DNA from: Endocalyx cinctus | Lineage: Eukaryota > Ascomycota > Sordariomycetes > Amphisphaeriales > Apiosporaceae | Direction: 5' to 3' | Assembly (NCBI GenBank): GCA_001600455.1 | Contig: BCKC01000004.1 | Span: 4,390,915-4,454,914 of the forward strand | DNA: 64,000 nucleotides | Shown: positions 43,793-57,565 of the stretch, piece by piece | Numbering within the stretch: position 1 is the first letter of the stretch | How the letters are laid out: each line of letters opens with the position of its first letter | The notes under the pieces: model-generated | What the model saw: only the letters and a program-made list of their open reading frames with translations | Told to the model about the DNA's origin: nothing | Databases searched by the model: none | Made by a program: the position numbers and the translations under genes

Positions 43793-46700
43793 TCACCGGA
43801 GATAACTGCTTTTCCTTACAGCTGAGGCACTGAGAGCTTCAACAGACGTCGCTTCCAAGATTTCAAATATGGCCACATTGGACCGAACCTCCTTATTCAA
43901 CCAATTACGAATCTCGACGGCGACAAGGGAATCCACCCCAAAGCTGTTAATAGGCGCTGCCATGTCAATATCATCACGTGAAATAAACAGGGTGCTGGCA
44001 AGTTTATTCGCCAGCGCACCGCTCACGACGTTGACGGCTTCTTCTGCCGAGGGTTTAGTTGCGAAAAAGCGGATAAAGTCGACGCGACCCTCGTTGGCGG
44101 CCGCCCCATGGGTGCCTAGTGAACCATTATCTGCCATCAATGCCGCCTTGATGCCACGGAACATGGGTTTTTCTAAGACATAGGCGAGCTTGCTGTTTTC
44201 CACCCCCGGAGCGAAACGCATCACGGTCGGTTGGCAGTTGCCAGGATCGGCTGACTTGACAGGGTCGCAATAGTAGTCAAGCAGAGCGAGAAGTTCGGCC
44301 TCGGTGACTCCGCTAGCTCCTTTAAAATGGCTTTGTAAGGAATCATTATTGGTCATGACGCCAACGTCAAAAAAGGGCCCGAGGGCCAGGGCCGTTGCTC
44401 GTTCACCAGCGGCGATACGGTAGTGGGCGACTGCATTTTGGAAGGCGTTCCCGGCCGCATAGTTGGCTTGACCGCGGGTTCCGCACGTCGAGGCCACCGA
44501 AGACAACATAATGAAAAAGTCCATCCCTCTAGGCATTGCATTGTGTAGGTTCCATGTCCCAGAAACCTTGCTTGCAACCGACTCATTCCAAGAGTCGAAG
44601 GACATGGCTTCAAAGGCGGCATCATGCAGGACCATGGACGCTTGGATGCAGCCTTTGACAACGGGCATGCCTGGAGATGCAAAGAGGGTATCGACAGCAT
44701 CGGCGTCACTAATATCACATGCCAGGGTTAAGACCCTGACGCCCTGACTACGCAGCTTGCACACAAGCTCTTGTGCCTCCGGTGTTTTGGGACCTTCGGA
44801 CCGCGAGAGGAGGATCAACATACGCGCTCCATGATTAACAAACCAGAGGGATATTGCGCGACCAAGACCTCCTATGCCACCAGCAATTACATAAGCTGCG
44901 TTAGGATCCAAGACCAAGCTCGATTTCGTCTCAATTAAGGCCTGTGTTCCAAATAGTGATTAGCATAGGTGAAAGGGTTGGGGTTATCATATGTGTCTCA
45001 CTTGGACCTGTTCATCGGGCTGAAACTCGACAACAATCTTGCCAATGGTCTTACCGGATTGAAGAGCCCGGAAACCCTTCTCCACTTCTCCAGCACTGAA
45101 ACTATGGAGCGGGTGAGCAGGGATCATCTTATTCTGCTCAATCAATGTAAGGATCTGCTCGAGTGCCGCGCCTGCGTGTTCTGCCCTGTCCAACAGCATC
45201 TCCGACAAGTCATACGCACTAAAAGAAACGTTGCGTGCGAACTGGGCCATGGGCAGCATATTGTTGGCAATGATGTCCTTTTTACCAATCTCAATAAACC
45301 GACCGAATGGGGCAATACTCTCCCACGATGCGGCTAGACCTTCTCCGGAGAGTGAATTGAAGACAACGTTGACGCCGCGACCACCCGTAATACGTGTAAC
45401 ACCCCGGGCAAACGAAGTGTCGCGGCTCGATAGGATGTGGTCGGGGTTGATACCATATCGCTTAACCAACAAGTCTCTCTTAGCTTCTGTGCCAACCGTC
45501 GCGATGATTGTGGCGCCCAAATACTGCGCGACCTGCACAGCCGCCTGTCCGGTACCTCCAGCGGCCGAGTGAATCAGTACTGTTTCTCCGGCACGGAGAC
45601 GCGCTATATCGTTCAAACACTGCCACGCCGTAACGAAGGTGGTGGGGATGGAAGCAGCTTCGATCAGTGACAGGCTATCGGGGATCTTGACGACGTGGGT
45701 GCGCGGACAACGAACCAAAGAACGGAAAGAGTCCATCCGGCAAGCTGCCACCCTATCGCCTACTTGCAACCCCTGACAACCCCGGCCAAAACGCGTCACT
45801 GTGCCAGCGACATCACTTCCGATGCCCAATTGATTGACGCGCCCCAGCACTATGAGAAGATCACGGAAGTTCAGCCCTACACTATGTACACGGAGCTCTA
45901 CCTCCATGTCCCCTAGAGGTGTAGCATCCGGTGTGTTTTCTATGTCCTCAGCCCAGTACAACGTGTTGAGTAAACCCGGCGAACCAACGGCCAAGCGTAG
46001 AGGAACTTGGCCTTCTGCTTGCCACGACCGAGTGACATTTCGACGGGGACGGAGGCGCGATTCGACCTGAGAGTTGAGCTCGGTCTGAGATACGAGACGC
46101 GGGATGTGCAGCATGCCACCACGTTCGACATACTCCGTGTCAACGTCGGCCGACGCCAGACGTTGTTGGCATAGCTGAAGAATGTGTCCCATCTGCGGCG
46201 GTGCTAGCTTGTTGCCGTCGCCTTCAAGTCGAAGCAAGGTGAGTGCTGCCGTGTCAAGTTCAGAATTCAGGACTCGCGACACCCCGTCGACGATATTGAA
46301 TTGAGGCAGGTTTTCGGCTCCTTTCTGGACCCAGATACCTTTTAATATGGCTGAGAGAAGGTCTCGAAGGCGTGAAAAGATCTCGCGGGCAATATTATAC
46401 CATACGGGCAGATTCAGCTCTACGAGGAAAATGCAGACGCTTTCCTGCGCATGCAATGTTGTTGCTTCTTTGTCTGCCTCGCCCAAATCCAGGACACGGA
46501 CTGCATACTGAGTATTAGCCAATATGTACCGTTGCAGCTCAAGTGCAGGCTCATGTTGCCCCGGGCCGTATATAATATTGACCTCAGCGGCAGGTTCTGG
46601 CGACGTAGCTGGAGGCGCAGATAGCTCAACAGCTGTGGAGACGACTATTCTGAAATCGTGGCTGGTGGCGTTGGTAAATTCTGGGATGCTGATCTGTCTC

Positions 46701-49700
46701 CTACCGAAGCCAGTGGAGGCAAGAAGTTGCCTCATATCTGCGTCATCTAGGGGTCCCTGCCCAGTACCCGTGTCACGCCACCATTCTTTCAACAGGCCTG
46801 CAACAAAGGGTCTGCGCGTCGTTGCATGGGGGTTCGAATGGTGCAACGTAACCAGTTTCCCCCCTCTAAAGCATCGGACTCGTTAGCTTCTTGACACCTA
46901 ATTATGCCCTCAAGTCCATTGCATGAGCCAGGGTAAAGTGTGACGCTTGCAGTTTTAATAGTAAAAGACACTTACGGCTTGAGAAGTGTCCGGCAGTGTT
47001 CAAGCGCTTTAGTCGGGTTACTGGTAGTATGAAGAATCTAGTATCGATGTAAGTGATAGATAAATTTCTAACAGTCTCAGATCAAAAAAAGAAAAGGGTG
47101 GGAGGAATTGGACTGTTTGAGCTGAGATCGAAATGAGTGACCTCGTGATGTAAGACTTACAGCTCCTGCAATAACTACATCATATTTCCCCACATCGAAG
47201 CCCTGATCTTCGGGAGACACTTCGATGTCTAACCTTGCGAACTGCATTTTAGTTCTATGGTGTCTATATTTTTCTTGCGCTGCGTCGAGCAAAGTAGTAT
47301 CCACGTCGGTGTAATCAAAACGTTCGAAACGAAGTGACATATTCTCCGCTGCAAGTATGCTCATTAGCTTATCCGTCACAGCACCGTCGCCCGCGCCAAC
47401 CTCAAGTATGCGCCCATTGGGATTTTTATGGACGATAGTGTCGAGGATTAACCCAAATTGTGCTACACCTGGCATGTAGGACCACTGGACGACTTATTAG
47501 TATAAACTATAAGCTTTAACCAAATATGGACCAGTAACAACACAAATACTTTCACTTACCAGATCCGAGTAGTATTTTTGAACAAGTTGTCGCACATTTT
47601 GCTCCGGGGCTTGGAGAAGGCGCAGTAAATCGTCGCCGACGGTCGTATATAGAGCGCCTAGCTTATTTGTCGCCGCTACTCGCGCAGCTACCTCGTCGAT
47701 AGAGTGTTCATGAGCCTGGTAGCCGGTCCAGTGTTGATCCGCTTGTCTTGAATTAAGCCACCCCCTCATCCATTGAAGATACAACTTAGAGCGAGGATTA
47801 GCCATTAGTGATGCCTCCGTATTGGGATCAAGCTTTGCCGCAGTACGTTCGAGGTATGTAGCTGCAAGGACGTCGAGATCGTGCTGGAACTCATCTAAGT
47901 CTAGCGTCCCATTTTGTCTATTCGCACCCAGTAATACAATCTGTGTGTCGGACAACATGTCGAGATCGGGCCTCCACTCGATGGCGTGGCATAGAGGACT
48001 TGAGGCGGAAGAGTCCATTTGTTTATTCGTTTCCTCGTCGTCTATGGAGCCGGAGATATCTGTGGCTACAAAGCCGTCAATCATGAGTAGCGCACAAGTT
48101 CCCGATGTATCAACAACCCCAATGGAAGTTTCCGTCTGCCGCAATCCAAGACGCTTGGCTCTTCCATAGGCCTTCACTGACTGCGTGTGGGGATAGCTCA
48201 GGCCGGTAGCTGAAAGCCAGATGCGGTCGAAATGGGTTGGAATACCTGTTATTAGCTTGGTAGTACCAGAATTTGTCATGGCAACTATGATCAACTGAAA
48301 TATACAATCTAGGCTTGCAGGGTGTATAATGTGCTCGGCATGCGCAGTTTCGGCTGGGGGTACAAAGGTTTTCACTTCAATGGCTGCGCCACCGTGACCG
48401 TCAGACGCCACAGTCGTAATGTCGCGGAACGCCGGTCCGTATTCAAATCCCCATTGGAATAGTCTGTCGTAAAACTCGCCAATCTCGAGTGTGGTCGAAC
48501 ACGCAGCCGCCATGTCTTGGTACTCGTGGCAAAGCCTGGAGCGCCATAAGCGCTCCTCGCGACCCTTATCGATGCCTGGAACACGGCCCATGTCGTCTTG
48601 GCTGGGCTCATACACCACTTGTATGGATCCATTACAGTTTTCGAACCAGTTGCTGGTACTGTCGTCGTGTGTGAAGAGACGGAAGTCGAACCACCCAGAA
48701 TTTTTTCCGTCGTGGTCCCGACGCGGGTGCATAAATAGATTAACCTCAACGCCGGCCGACTGCGAGCCGTTCACCGGGAAGTTCAGCGCCGAATGCAGAG
48801 TCACGTTTTTAATGACAAAGGCCGTAACAGTCTTGTCCAGGTCTGCGAGTTGGTTTGCTGCTTCAATGGCCATAACTAGCATGCCAGCGGCTGGGTATAA
48901 AATGGTGCCATTGATTTTATGATCCCCAACCCATGGCGTGTCTCTGATCCGGATGATCTTGCGCCATTTGGCCGCGAGGGGGTTGAAATCCGCCTCGGGC
49001 GCTCCTAGATTGGGATAGGCGGGATGTTCGCGGAGGCGATAGCCCCGGCTAGCCCGGCTCTCAAACCAATACGCCTTAGAATGGTTGAAAATATATGGTG
49101 GCAAGGTAGTTACAGTCACCATAGCCCCGTCTTGATCCCTGTTTACCTGACTCAGAGCCAGCGGGTGGCCTAGGCAGTGAAGACGACCCATTGCCCCGAG
49201 AATCGAATCAACAGCCGACATGCCGCGCGAGAGAAGCGACACGTAATTAATGATACTCTCCATTTTTATGCCTCGAAGGATCTCGCGAACAGGTGCACGT
49301 AGCGCCGAGTGCGGGCCCACTTCGATGAGAGTATTGACGGAGACTGGCATGTGGTAGCTGCTACCGTTTAGCATCTTAGAGCCGTTTCCTGCTTGCGAGC
49401 TAGTCATGACAGTCAGAGCGTAGGAGAACAAGACCGGTGAGACGAGATTGTGGACCCAGTATTCAGGCTTGGCTATCAAGTCAGAGGAGATCCAGGTTCC
49501 CGTCACCGACGACACCATGGCCGGCCAACGAGGCTGCTCCGCCCAGACCATGGGGCGGTCAAGAGGGGTTATCTTCTCCATGTATTGATTGGCTATTTCT
49601 TGCATCTGTGAGGAATGATATGCGACACCGACTCGAAGCTTGCGCCAAAATACTCCGTCTGCGTCTAGAAGGCTTTTGAGATAGTCAATGTCTTCTTCCT

Positions 49701-52450
49701 GGCCTGAAAGCGTGACACTGGCCGGACTGTTGATGCAGGCAATCGTCAAGCGGCACTCGCCCGAGGAACTGGCTAGCATATTGATATAGTGTTGAACCTT
49801 GTCTGCAGCCATACTGACGGCGATCATGGACCCTTTTGTTGCGCTAGTCTTTGAGAGTAGTGATGCCATGAGCCCACGGTAGTAAGCAACCTTCCAAGCA
49901 GATTCACGAGACAAGGCGCCGGCGCAGAATCTGTCGTATAATTAGTTATTAGCTAAGTCTCCATTTTATTGCTAAATCTTGGCATCACTGTAGTGGACTT
50001 ACGCTGCGGCGATCTCTCCTGACGAGTGGCCAAGAACAGCGGCTGGTTGGATATTAAAGCTGCGCAACAACTCGACTAAAGCTACCTGCAAGATAGTACA
50101 GAGGGAGCTATATAACTCCCTGTTTACATTTGTATCCATTTCCGACCTCATAAGCTCCTCTGCGAAACGTTCACGTCAACGGCGTTCAGGCTTATGTCTC
50201 CGACAACTTGGTTTAGGGTCACGTACCTATGGGGTCCCATGTGCACCCAAGACTAGCCAGGTAAAGACCAGAGTCAATCAGACTTTTCTTGTACACGGTG
50301 TAGTGGCCGATGAGCTCGCGTCCCATCGCATACCATTGACTCCCTTGCTAAATAGAGAGTTAGTATTTAGCTTTACGTATGTTGTGGTGCGACTCTTTTT
50401 TAGGTGGACCTACCCCGGTGAAGATACAACCTAATTGAGGCGAAACAACAGCCCTAGTTGGTCCGCTCATTGCGTCAGCCACATCCGCAAGCCTGTTTGT
50501 AGATGTGACCACCGCCATAGTTCGCCACAGAAAGTGGCTCCGTCGCGCGGCCAGCGTGTACGCAACGTCGCCGAGGTAGTCACGCCCTCCATTCCAGTGC
50601 GCTGGTGGGTTAACTAGTGCCGGGTGGTCTCGCCACGCATCTCTAATGCGCGCGATACCTCCCTCGTCTGCTGCCGACCAAACCAGCAGCCGCGGAGATG
50701 TGGACAGAGATATGCCATTGGTGACGGGTGTAGAGATAGGCAAGTCATTTAGATTAGGTACGGGCTTGGTCGTGTGATTCCCCTGCAGGCCGTGTATTCG
50801 CAGAAAGTTGTGAGCGTCGTCCAGGATGACGTGACTATTAGACCCGCCAAAGCCAAAAGATTGGACGGATACGCGCCGTAGGCCGGGGCATGGCCATGGA
50901 ACTGCGTCGGCGGCGATCTGGATATATGTTGTAAATTTTCTGTTTTTTCTGCCTGTCTCCACTCTCTTCGATCTTTTGAGTCAACGTACCTTGATATTCA
51001 GAAAGTCGGCATCAATATTTGGATTTAGCTGCTCAAAGTTGGCATTGGGGGCAATAACGCCATTTTCGAGGGTGAGGATTGCTTTGATGACACCAGCAAC
51101 ACCAGAGCCGCCCTCAAGATGACCAATATTAGACTTCACTGACCCTCTATAATACCAAAAGCGTTAGAGATTTCAGGCAATGTGTACATTATTACTCAGG
51201 CGTAGAGGTCATACAGATAAAGCGGATCTTGAGCGCTTCTATGTGTCTGGAAGGCCTGCCCAATGGCTGCGGCTTCAATAGGATCTCCCAGTGGTGTTCC
51301 TGGTATTTTTCTTGCTCAGTATTCTTGAAGTCATTCACTATTTCAAAGTCTATGAAACGGAGGTACTTACCGGTTCCGTGGGCCTCAAAATATCGCGTAG
51401 AATCCATTGTCAAGCCGGCCTTGGCATAGGTATCAAGAATTAGACGGTATTGGGCTTCTTTACTCGGTTGGGTGATTCCCAACGTTTTCCCATCTTGATT
51501 AGAACACGTTGACCGTATAACGGCCCGAATGGTACGGCAATCTCGAATGGCTTGATCGAGCGGTTGCACTATGATGACACCGACGCCTTCACCGCGCCCA
51601 TAACCGTTCGCCCGGTGGTCGAAAGAGTAGGATCGGCTGTCCTTCGACAACATACCGAGGTTGTTCAAGTATAGCTGCGATTCGGGAGTGAGCATCATGT
51701 TTGCTCCACATACTAACCCCTATGTTGAGCTCGCTTAGTAGTTTTACAGACTGCAGTGAACTCGAAATACTCACCATGGTGGCATCCCCAGCCCATATGC
51801 TCTGACAGGCCAGATCGAGGGCGACCAGGCTGCTTGAACACGCAGTGTCAACTGTGACGCTGGGACCTCGCAGGTCGAACCACCAACTCACACGGTTAGC
51901 TAGCATGTTGATAGCTGAGCCGCTTGCGTGATACGGGTTCGGGGCGTAAGTATCCTTGTGACAGATTGTGACGTAATCAGGGGATAGACATCCCGAGAAG
52001 ACGCACATCTTGGTGCCGGCCACGTCCTCTAAAGACAAGCCGGCATTCTCAAGAGCCCGGAATGACTCCTCCATGGATATCCGGTGTAGCGGGTCCATGG
52101 AACTGGCTTCAAGGGCACCGATTCCGAAGAAGCCTGCGTCAAAGACGTCTGCATGATTATCAGGTCAGTAGATCCAGATCATGAGTAGTTAAATGTCAAA
52201 TCATACCAGGCCGGCCTTCAATATAGTGGCCACCACGGCAGCTGAGAGTGTCAAGCCTCTTAGTGTCTAGATTGTAGTGCGCATCGATGTTGAAACGGTC
52301 AGGAGGGACATCAGCCGATGCACATCTCTTAGACACGAGCATGTCCCAAAAGGCTTTGTCAGAACTCGACCCACCGGGGAACCGGTAGGACATCCCAATC
52401 ACAGCGAGAGGGGGAAGCAAGCCGCCATCTTTGACACTTGTAGATCCCAT
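43793..52450 (-). CDS. Highly reducing type I polyketide synthase (KS-AT-DH-cMT-ER-KR-ACP)
   Basis: Thirteen exons (52450-52207, 52148-51771, 51712-51371, 51299-51215, 51146-50990, 50917-50414, 50347-50227, 50159-50003, 49930-47560, 47484-47161, 47037-46976, 46865-45002, 44941-43793) have phases that all agree, giving about 2,585 residues. [16 protein letters not shown] and [19 protein letters not shown] and GHSSGE. DH (~960-1260): [10 protein letters not shown], with the partner Asp in HPASLD. C-methyltransferase (~1455-1600): [11 protein letters not shown] and LLKPGGKLV. ER (~1885-2195): [29 protein letters not shown], with Ser/Tyr/Asn in LSSVAS and [25 protein letters not shown], with the phosphopantetheine Ser near 2547. 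Every catalytic residue is present, so the product should be a C-methylated, largely reduced chain. There is no thioesterase or other release domain after the ACP, normal for this class, so release needs a partner. Confidence 0.95.
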
Positions 52451-54605
52451 TTTCGGCTCAACTTCGTTTCTTGTTTGAACAATATGTCAGCGTAAAAAGG
52501 TGCTAATGTGAGCTGTGGTTGAAGAGTATGAACTTATAGAATACATATCATAGTTGTCGAAGAGATTCAGGGTTAGTGTGGTCTTTTTAAAGTACGCAAC
52601 CGGTCTATCTGATCACCCCTGACTTAAGACAATTTTGCCTACATGCAGCCTTCACCAGTCACACACTTTCCTATGCCACATAGAGAAGATCTAAAAACAG
52701 TTTGAGCGAGCGTAAAACTCGCATATAATTACCAACTCTTTGGGGGCCATAGCTACGGTAGTAATTAACTGCTACACACAAGCCAACTGGTTTTTAGTAT
52801 TCCGAGAGAGAAAGTTCTGTTCAGACAGTACTCCTTCTAACCCCTTGACACACCTACCTCGATAAAATACGGGAAAATAACCCCTTTCCCGCCCTCCACC
52901 TATAGAGCGTCGTCAAATAAGTATCGTAAAGAGGTTGGCTATTACTCTGATTTCTGGCAACGAAATCACGGACAGGGCACCATAAGAGCATGAAGGGGCG
53001 CTAGATGATTCACTGTCCAGGTAATAACGAGGGTATAGCACCATTGCACTTTTTGGATCTATTCTTAGAAGAGTTCAAAAGTATTGAGCCTCACAACAAA
53101 AAAATAATAGTAACGGCATCTCTATGCACTGTGGTAGGTTTGCAAAAGGAATTAATTACCCCGCATCTACACACCACATAACTTTCTTGGCAGGTCGGAG
53201 TACTGTTCCCTGCAGATCTCTTATCGGTCCATAATATAGTATCATGGATCGGTAGACCATGACGATTATTGTCTTGGGGTAGTTTCATTCCTCATGGGGA
53301 GTACCTAGACTATCTGACCTATACCCCTGCCCCCCACCTGACCTATGGAGCATACGTTAAGCCTAATATAGCAACAAAACAGGTATATCAACATGGTTAT
53401 AATGTTACAAACCCGCCAATACGTCGGACAATACTGGTCGGGATGACTCTGTCTGATTGGTCGGTTCGTGGTGGGTCTTGATTTGAAGGTAACAATAGAT
53501 CAAGAAGTCTTGTCAAGTAAGGTTCACGATGTTTGTAAAAGAGGTTTTAAGGTACTCTATACCAATAATTTATATTGATACTTAAGTTGGAAGCTAAAGA
53601 GCTAAGGTAAAGACTGACTAAATACAGTAGGAAATCCATCATTAAATATTCGTAACTTTCTGACATGTTGGTATGCCAAGACTGGTGATGATCTATGTGA
53701 TCTATCTGATCTATGGTTAGATCACCTAGATCACCTAGATCAGTCACGTGACCAGGCCCCTGGTGAGTCAGCCATTTATGCTTTGTCATGGGGGCTTATA
53801 CTTGGTCCGTGCGTATTTGTTGGTCAGTTGAATGGGCCAACTTCTTATTTCGTAACACTTATGCGTAGTGGGGGCTACTAAATGGTGGTCTATTTTGGAT
53901 GGAAACGCGGGCTTGGATATTAATGCGACGCTCTATTTTATTTTGCTTTCAGAGAAGAGGCTCAGTGAAGGGCTGGGGTTTGAACTCTCGAGTTGACGTT
54001 AGGTTCCATTGCATTATTGAGTGCCGCAGAATCATTAATTCTGGGTCATTAATAGCCAGCCTGCCTAGAAGCGCTGGAAATTATAGCCGAATAATGTAAC
54101 CCAGCGTACATTGCAATCACGAACATGCGAACCAATCCGCATGCGCAAGATGGTGTAGTTGATGCAGTATTTATATTATAATCACCAACTGCGTAAGCTA
54201 CGCACGAAAATTTCAGGAAAAGTGTGACGCACGTTCAGAACCAACGTCGTGGCTAGCCCTACATAATCTGGTAACTTACACACAGCAAAATGCCCCAATG
54301 TTAACAAGATTTGAATGTCGTTTAGAGTCACTGTGTTTCAGAGTAAGATATCGTAAAACTGGAAAGGTTAGTCACAGCGTAGTAAAGAAACTAGTTACAT
54401 AAATTCTGGGTGATAATAATAGGATAAAGTCATAACTATCTAATGAAATTAAGTCACTAGTCTGGACTTGATCAAGTCAAGTTAGTGATCATGTGGGTAA
54501 GTTACTGGTATGCTGCCGGTTGAGTCGTAAATGGATTATCTTTCAATCTCCTTGCGTAATATGCATGGGTGGGTTTCTCATGACTTAATCCTCGCTATCC
54601 CATGA
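52451..54605. other. PKS upstream region, 2.2 kb, no gene
   Basis: This separates the PKS start from the 3' end of the MFS gene and should hold the PKS promoter. Visible elements are a cluster of GATCTA/TAGATC repeats with an E-box (53689-53751) and the 12-bp palindrome ACTTGATCAAGT (54466-54477). Frames at 53091-53288, 53547-53789 and 53899-54099 are motif-free. Confidence 0.5.
53689..53751. promoter_or_regulatory. Repeat cluster with palindromic E-box upstream of the PKS
   Basis: GATCTAT-type units repeat on one side and TAGATCACC-type units on the other, forming an imperfect inverted array, and it ends in TCACGTGA (53744-53751), a bHLH-type site. It lies about 1.25 kb upstream of the PKS start. 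A binding role is inferred only from sequence form and position. Confidence 0.35.
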
Positions 54606-56740
54606 TTACGACAGTCTCCCATCCTTGCTCAGGCGATACGCCGGCCGTCGCCAAAGAGCGGCCATGACAATGATATGTGCAGCCACAAAGCCTAACGTGA
54701 CAAGCATCGTCAGGTTGTAAGCGTCGCTGCTGACGGTCCGGAACGCCTCTTGTACGCTAGCAGGGAACTTCTCCAGACTGGCAATATCTGTCAGCAGGGT
54801 GTCAACGTCAGCTTTCCCGAGCATTGAGCTCAGATGCCGCCGCACGTAGTTGACCCACACGCTGTTAACTACAGCGATACCAACCGAGCCGCCAAGCATG
54901 CGGGCCTGGACCCCTGCGCCGATTGCAAGGTCTATTTATCGCTCATGTGTTAGCGTGGTTAACTTCATCAATTCAATATTCTCCTGGGAGGGACTAGGGC
55001 TTACATTGCTCCTTCTTATTGATTGATAGTGGGTTGAGAAAGTTGTATAAGCCCCCTGTGACTCCAACCCCCAGGCCGGCAATGAAGCTATATCCGAACT
55101 GACCAGGCCAGGCATGCACGGTGTTAGGTGTCGTGGAGAGGAGAGCAAATCCAACAATTTGTATGATAGCTCCCACGAGGATTATATAGATGAAAGGAAT
55201 ACGACATTTACCCGCGAGGATCGAAGTTATGACCACACCTACTGGAAACGGGACACCATACGCTAGAAATTGGACGCCGGCTCCAAGTGGCGAGCTCTCA
55301 TTGACAATCTGGTAACGCTGGGGGAGTTGGATGGATGATATAGTCATGGGCGCACCAACGAGGAAAGCGCCGCTGCCCAAAGAGATCAGCAACTACAGGG
55401 AAAAAAAAAAGAACAAAAAAAACAAGCTTAATAAAGCCACTCACAGTAGTCCAGCCGGTAGGACGCGGTTATGCGTGAAGCTGCGTGGGAACGAAGGCAG
55501 GGCGGATGTCGTCTCCCTGCCCACCCACCATTGCCAGAGCAAAAAGGCAATAAGAAGACTACCGGAAACGACAAATGCGGCAATTATGAAGCCAGAATCC
55601 CAGGCATAACTCACGGTGCCTCCCTCTTCTAGCGCTGCCACCAAAAAGACGATGGTGCCCAAAAGCAGGAATGCGCCGATAACGTCAGCCTCCCAAAGGA
55701 AGCCGACCGTTGCAGCCACTATGCTACCTTTGGCCGATTTCTCTGGGATAGGATCGGCGTGGTGAGGGAATCGGCTGGGAAAAGCTAGAGCTAAGAGACC
55801 GAGAGCGACTGCGCCGACAGGAAGACTACAGCGAGCAGTCGATGCTGATTAGTAACTCGTGATAAACCACATGGTCACGACATGCGACTTACTTCAAGTA
55901 GAAGATCCAGCGCCAGTGATTGCCATTGCTGAGCCCACCACCGATGAGCGGACTGACAACCAGTGCAATAGCGAGGGTGCAGGATAGGACTGCATTCATT
56001 TTGCTGTAGCCCGATGTAGGCACAATCTGAAAGAAAGCCGTAGACGGAAGAACCATCGTACCAGCACCACCGATTCCCTGCAGGGCCCGGAAAACTATGC
56101 TGGAACCCGGCAAGTGTTAGCTAGAATCCATGGCACGACGAAAAGCTGGGAGCAAATATTTCACAGGGCAGGGGACACAAACAGCTCATTGATGGATCGG
56201 GATGCTCCGCAACCGGCTGAAAAAGCCACGAAGGCGATAAGCGAAGTCAAAAGCGCCGTCTTCAGGCCAACGTGGTGTCCAATCTTGGCCCAGATGATGA
56301 GAAAACCTTGAAATTATCAGCATTTATATTGTCATTTCCGAGCATCGAGAATATAAATACCCGTGAAAGCGGAAAGATACGCGGTGATAAGCCAGTTGCT
56401 CTTGTCGAAGCCGCTGAGGTCCGCCGAGATGGTGACTAGCGAAGTACTGACGATGGCAATCTCCGCCGTAGAGAGAAAAATGCAAATGCATAGGCTTCGT
56501 GCCGGCACAGAATGGTGAGCGAACTTTGACTAGGGTATGTGGCGGCGGACAGTGTAAGGTCGAGACAACAACTCACCTCGAGCAGACGAGAATCAACCGA
56601 ATCCCATTGAGATATCTTCGAGATGGGACTGATTCCTGATCGTGGTCGCGTTTTTCACTTCCCTGTTCAGCAAATATGCCAGATTCGCTAGTTTCAGGCA
56701 TATGGTGCTGTTGTGCAGAGGTTTTGCTAGTAGTACTCAT
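54606..56740 (-). CDS. MFS drug/metabolite exporter (DHA14 type)
   Basis: Seven exons (56740-56577, 56494-56361, 56306-56183, 56099-55893, 55825-55445, 55372-55005, 54931-54606) join in phase and give 567 residues. A polar cytosolic N-terminus (MSTTSKTSAQQHHMPETSES) precedes the membrane domain. The antiporter-type motif RALQGIGGAGTMVLPS marks TM4/5, WRWIFYLNLPVGAVALGLLA lies in TM6, and the late MLGGSVGIAVVNSVW repeats the pattern. Length and loop pattern fit 14 transmembrane helices. These plasma-membrane proton antiporters export toxic or secondary metabolites. It is adjacent to and on the same strand as the PKS, with no lesion seen, so it is the likely exporter of the PKS product. Exon 6 starts at an internal AG (55373-55374), chosen because the earlier AG breaks the phase. 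Confidence 0.9.
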
Positions 56741-57565
56741 GTTGCCGGTGGGGATGAATGTGGTGATTTGAGCAGTGTATCAAAATTTGAAGAGTTGAAA
56801 TTTGGGGAGTTATAGAGCTAGTAGGCAGGCTGACCAGACACGAAGTGGGCATACTAAAAAAAAAAAAAAAAAAAGCCTAGAGCGTGTTCCAACCTACAAA
56901 CACCGCAGACAGCCTGCATATAGCTTAACGACAAGAACAGCTCCTAGGCTGCGCGATTCTGCCAAACGCACCATGCCCGTCCACAAAACGCCCAAGTGAC
57001 ACGGATGAAATGCAAGAGTGCAAACATGTAAAAATGCATTTATACGGTGTCGGTCAGCATCTGATTGGGTCGTAAGTCCAAGATGCAGTAGGCAATAAAA
57101 CGGTCGAATGAAAAATGCGAAGCCAGCGGTTCTACCCGTCGTTATGCAGGTTGGATGTGTGGTGCATGACAAACCAAATAGAATCAGACAAATCAAGTCT
57201 TGGCTCGAGGGAATTACGCTTTTGCCAAGCTTTTATTATTGTTATCATGGCCGGTTGATGGGGGCGTAGTTATTGTGTGGTTGCACATCCTATATGAGGT
57301 TACATTATTGGGTGATGATCAGGCAGAAGTTAAATGACCCTGAAAAGTACCACGCGCAGTATAAAATGGGGGGTGGGGGCAAAAACGATTTACCCTATGA
57401 CTTGCTCCCTGCATACATGACAATCTAATTTTACTTACTAGGGAAGTGAGTATCTATCACCAACACTTTTCTCCATTAAGTATCAATCTGTCATCGGCTT
57501 TAAACCACAAACTTCTACTTCTCAACATCCCCCCTCATCTACCGCTCATCATCGATTCATCAGTC
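56741..57565. promoter_or_regulatory. Divergent promoter between MFS exporter and DUF829 gene
   Basis: An 825-bp head-to-head region. It has a poly-A run of about 18 (56856-56873), a CCAAT core (reverse strand) near 57063, TATAAAA at about 57360 and a G-rich tract (GGGGGGTGGGGGC, about 57368-57380) upstream of the DUF829 start. Shared regulation is an inference from geometry. Confidence 0.4.

Noticed and set aside
51215..51371. Apparent breaks in the PKS ketosynthase after EAHGTG
   Set aside because: Two short GT-AG introns with compatible phases explain them; the joined protein keeps [13 protein letters not shown] and SNIGHLEGG.
53899..54099. A 66-codon frame between the PKS and the exporter
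   Set aside because: No family resemblance was seen and no splice partners or relic PKS blocks could be found around it.
55372..55445. Apparent frameshift in the MFS exporter at exon 5/6
   Set aside because: Using the AG 17 nt further downstream as acceptor restores the phase and the family alignment, so the gene is read as intact.
57446..57565. Upstream in-frame ATG for DUF829 copy 2
   Set aside because: The 40-residue extension is low-complexity leader-like sequence, and copy 1 starts at the equivalent of the downstream ATG.
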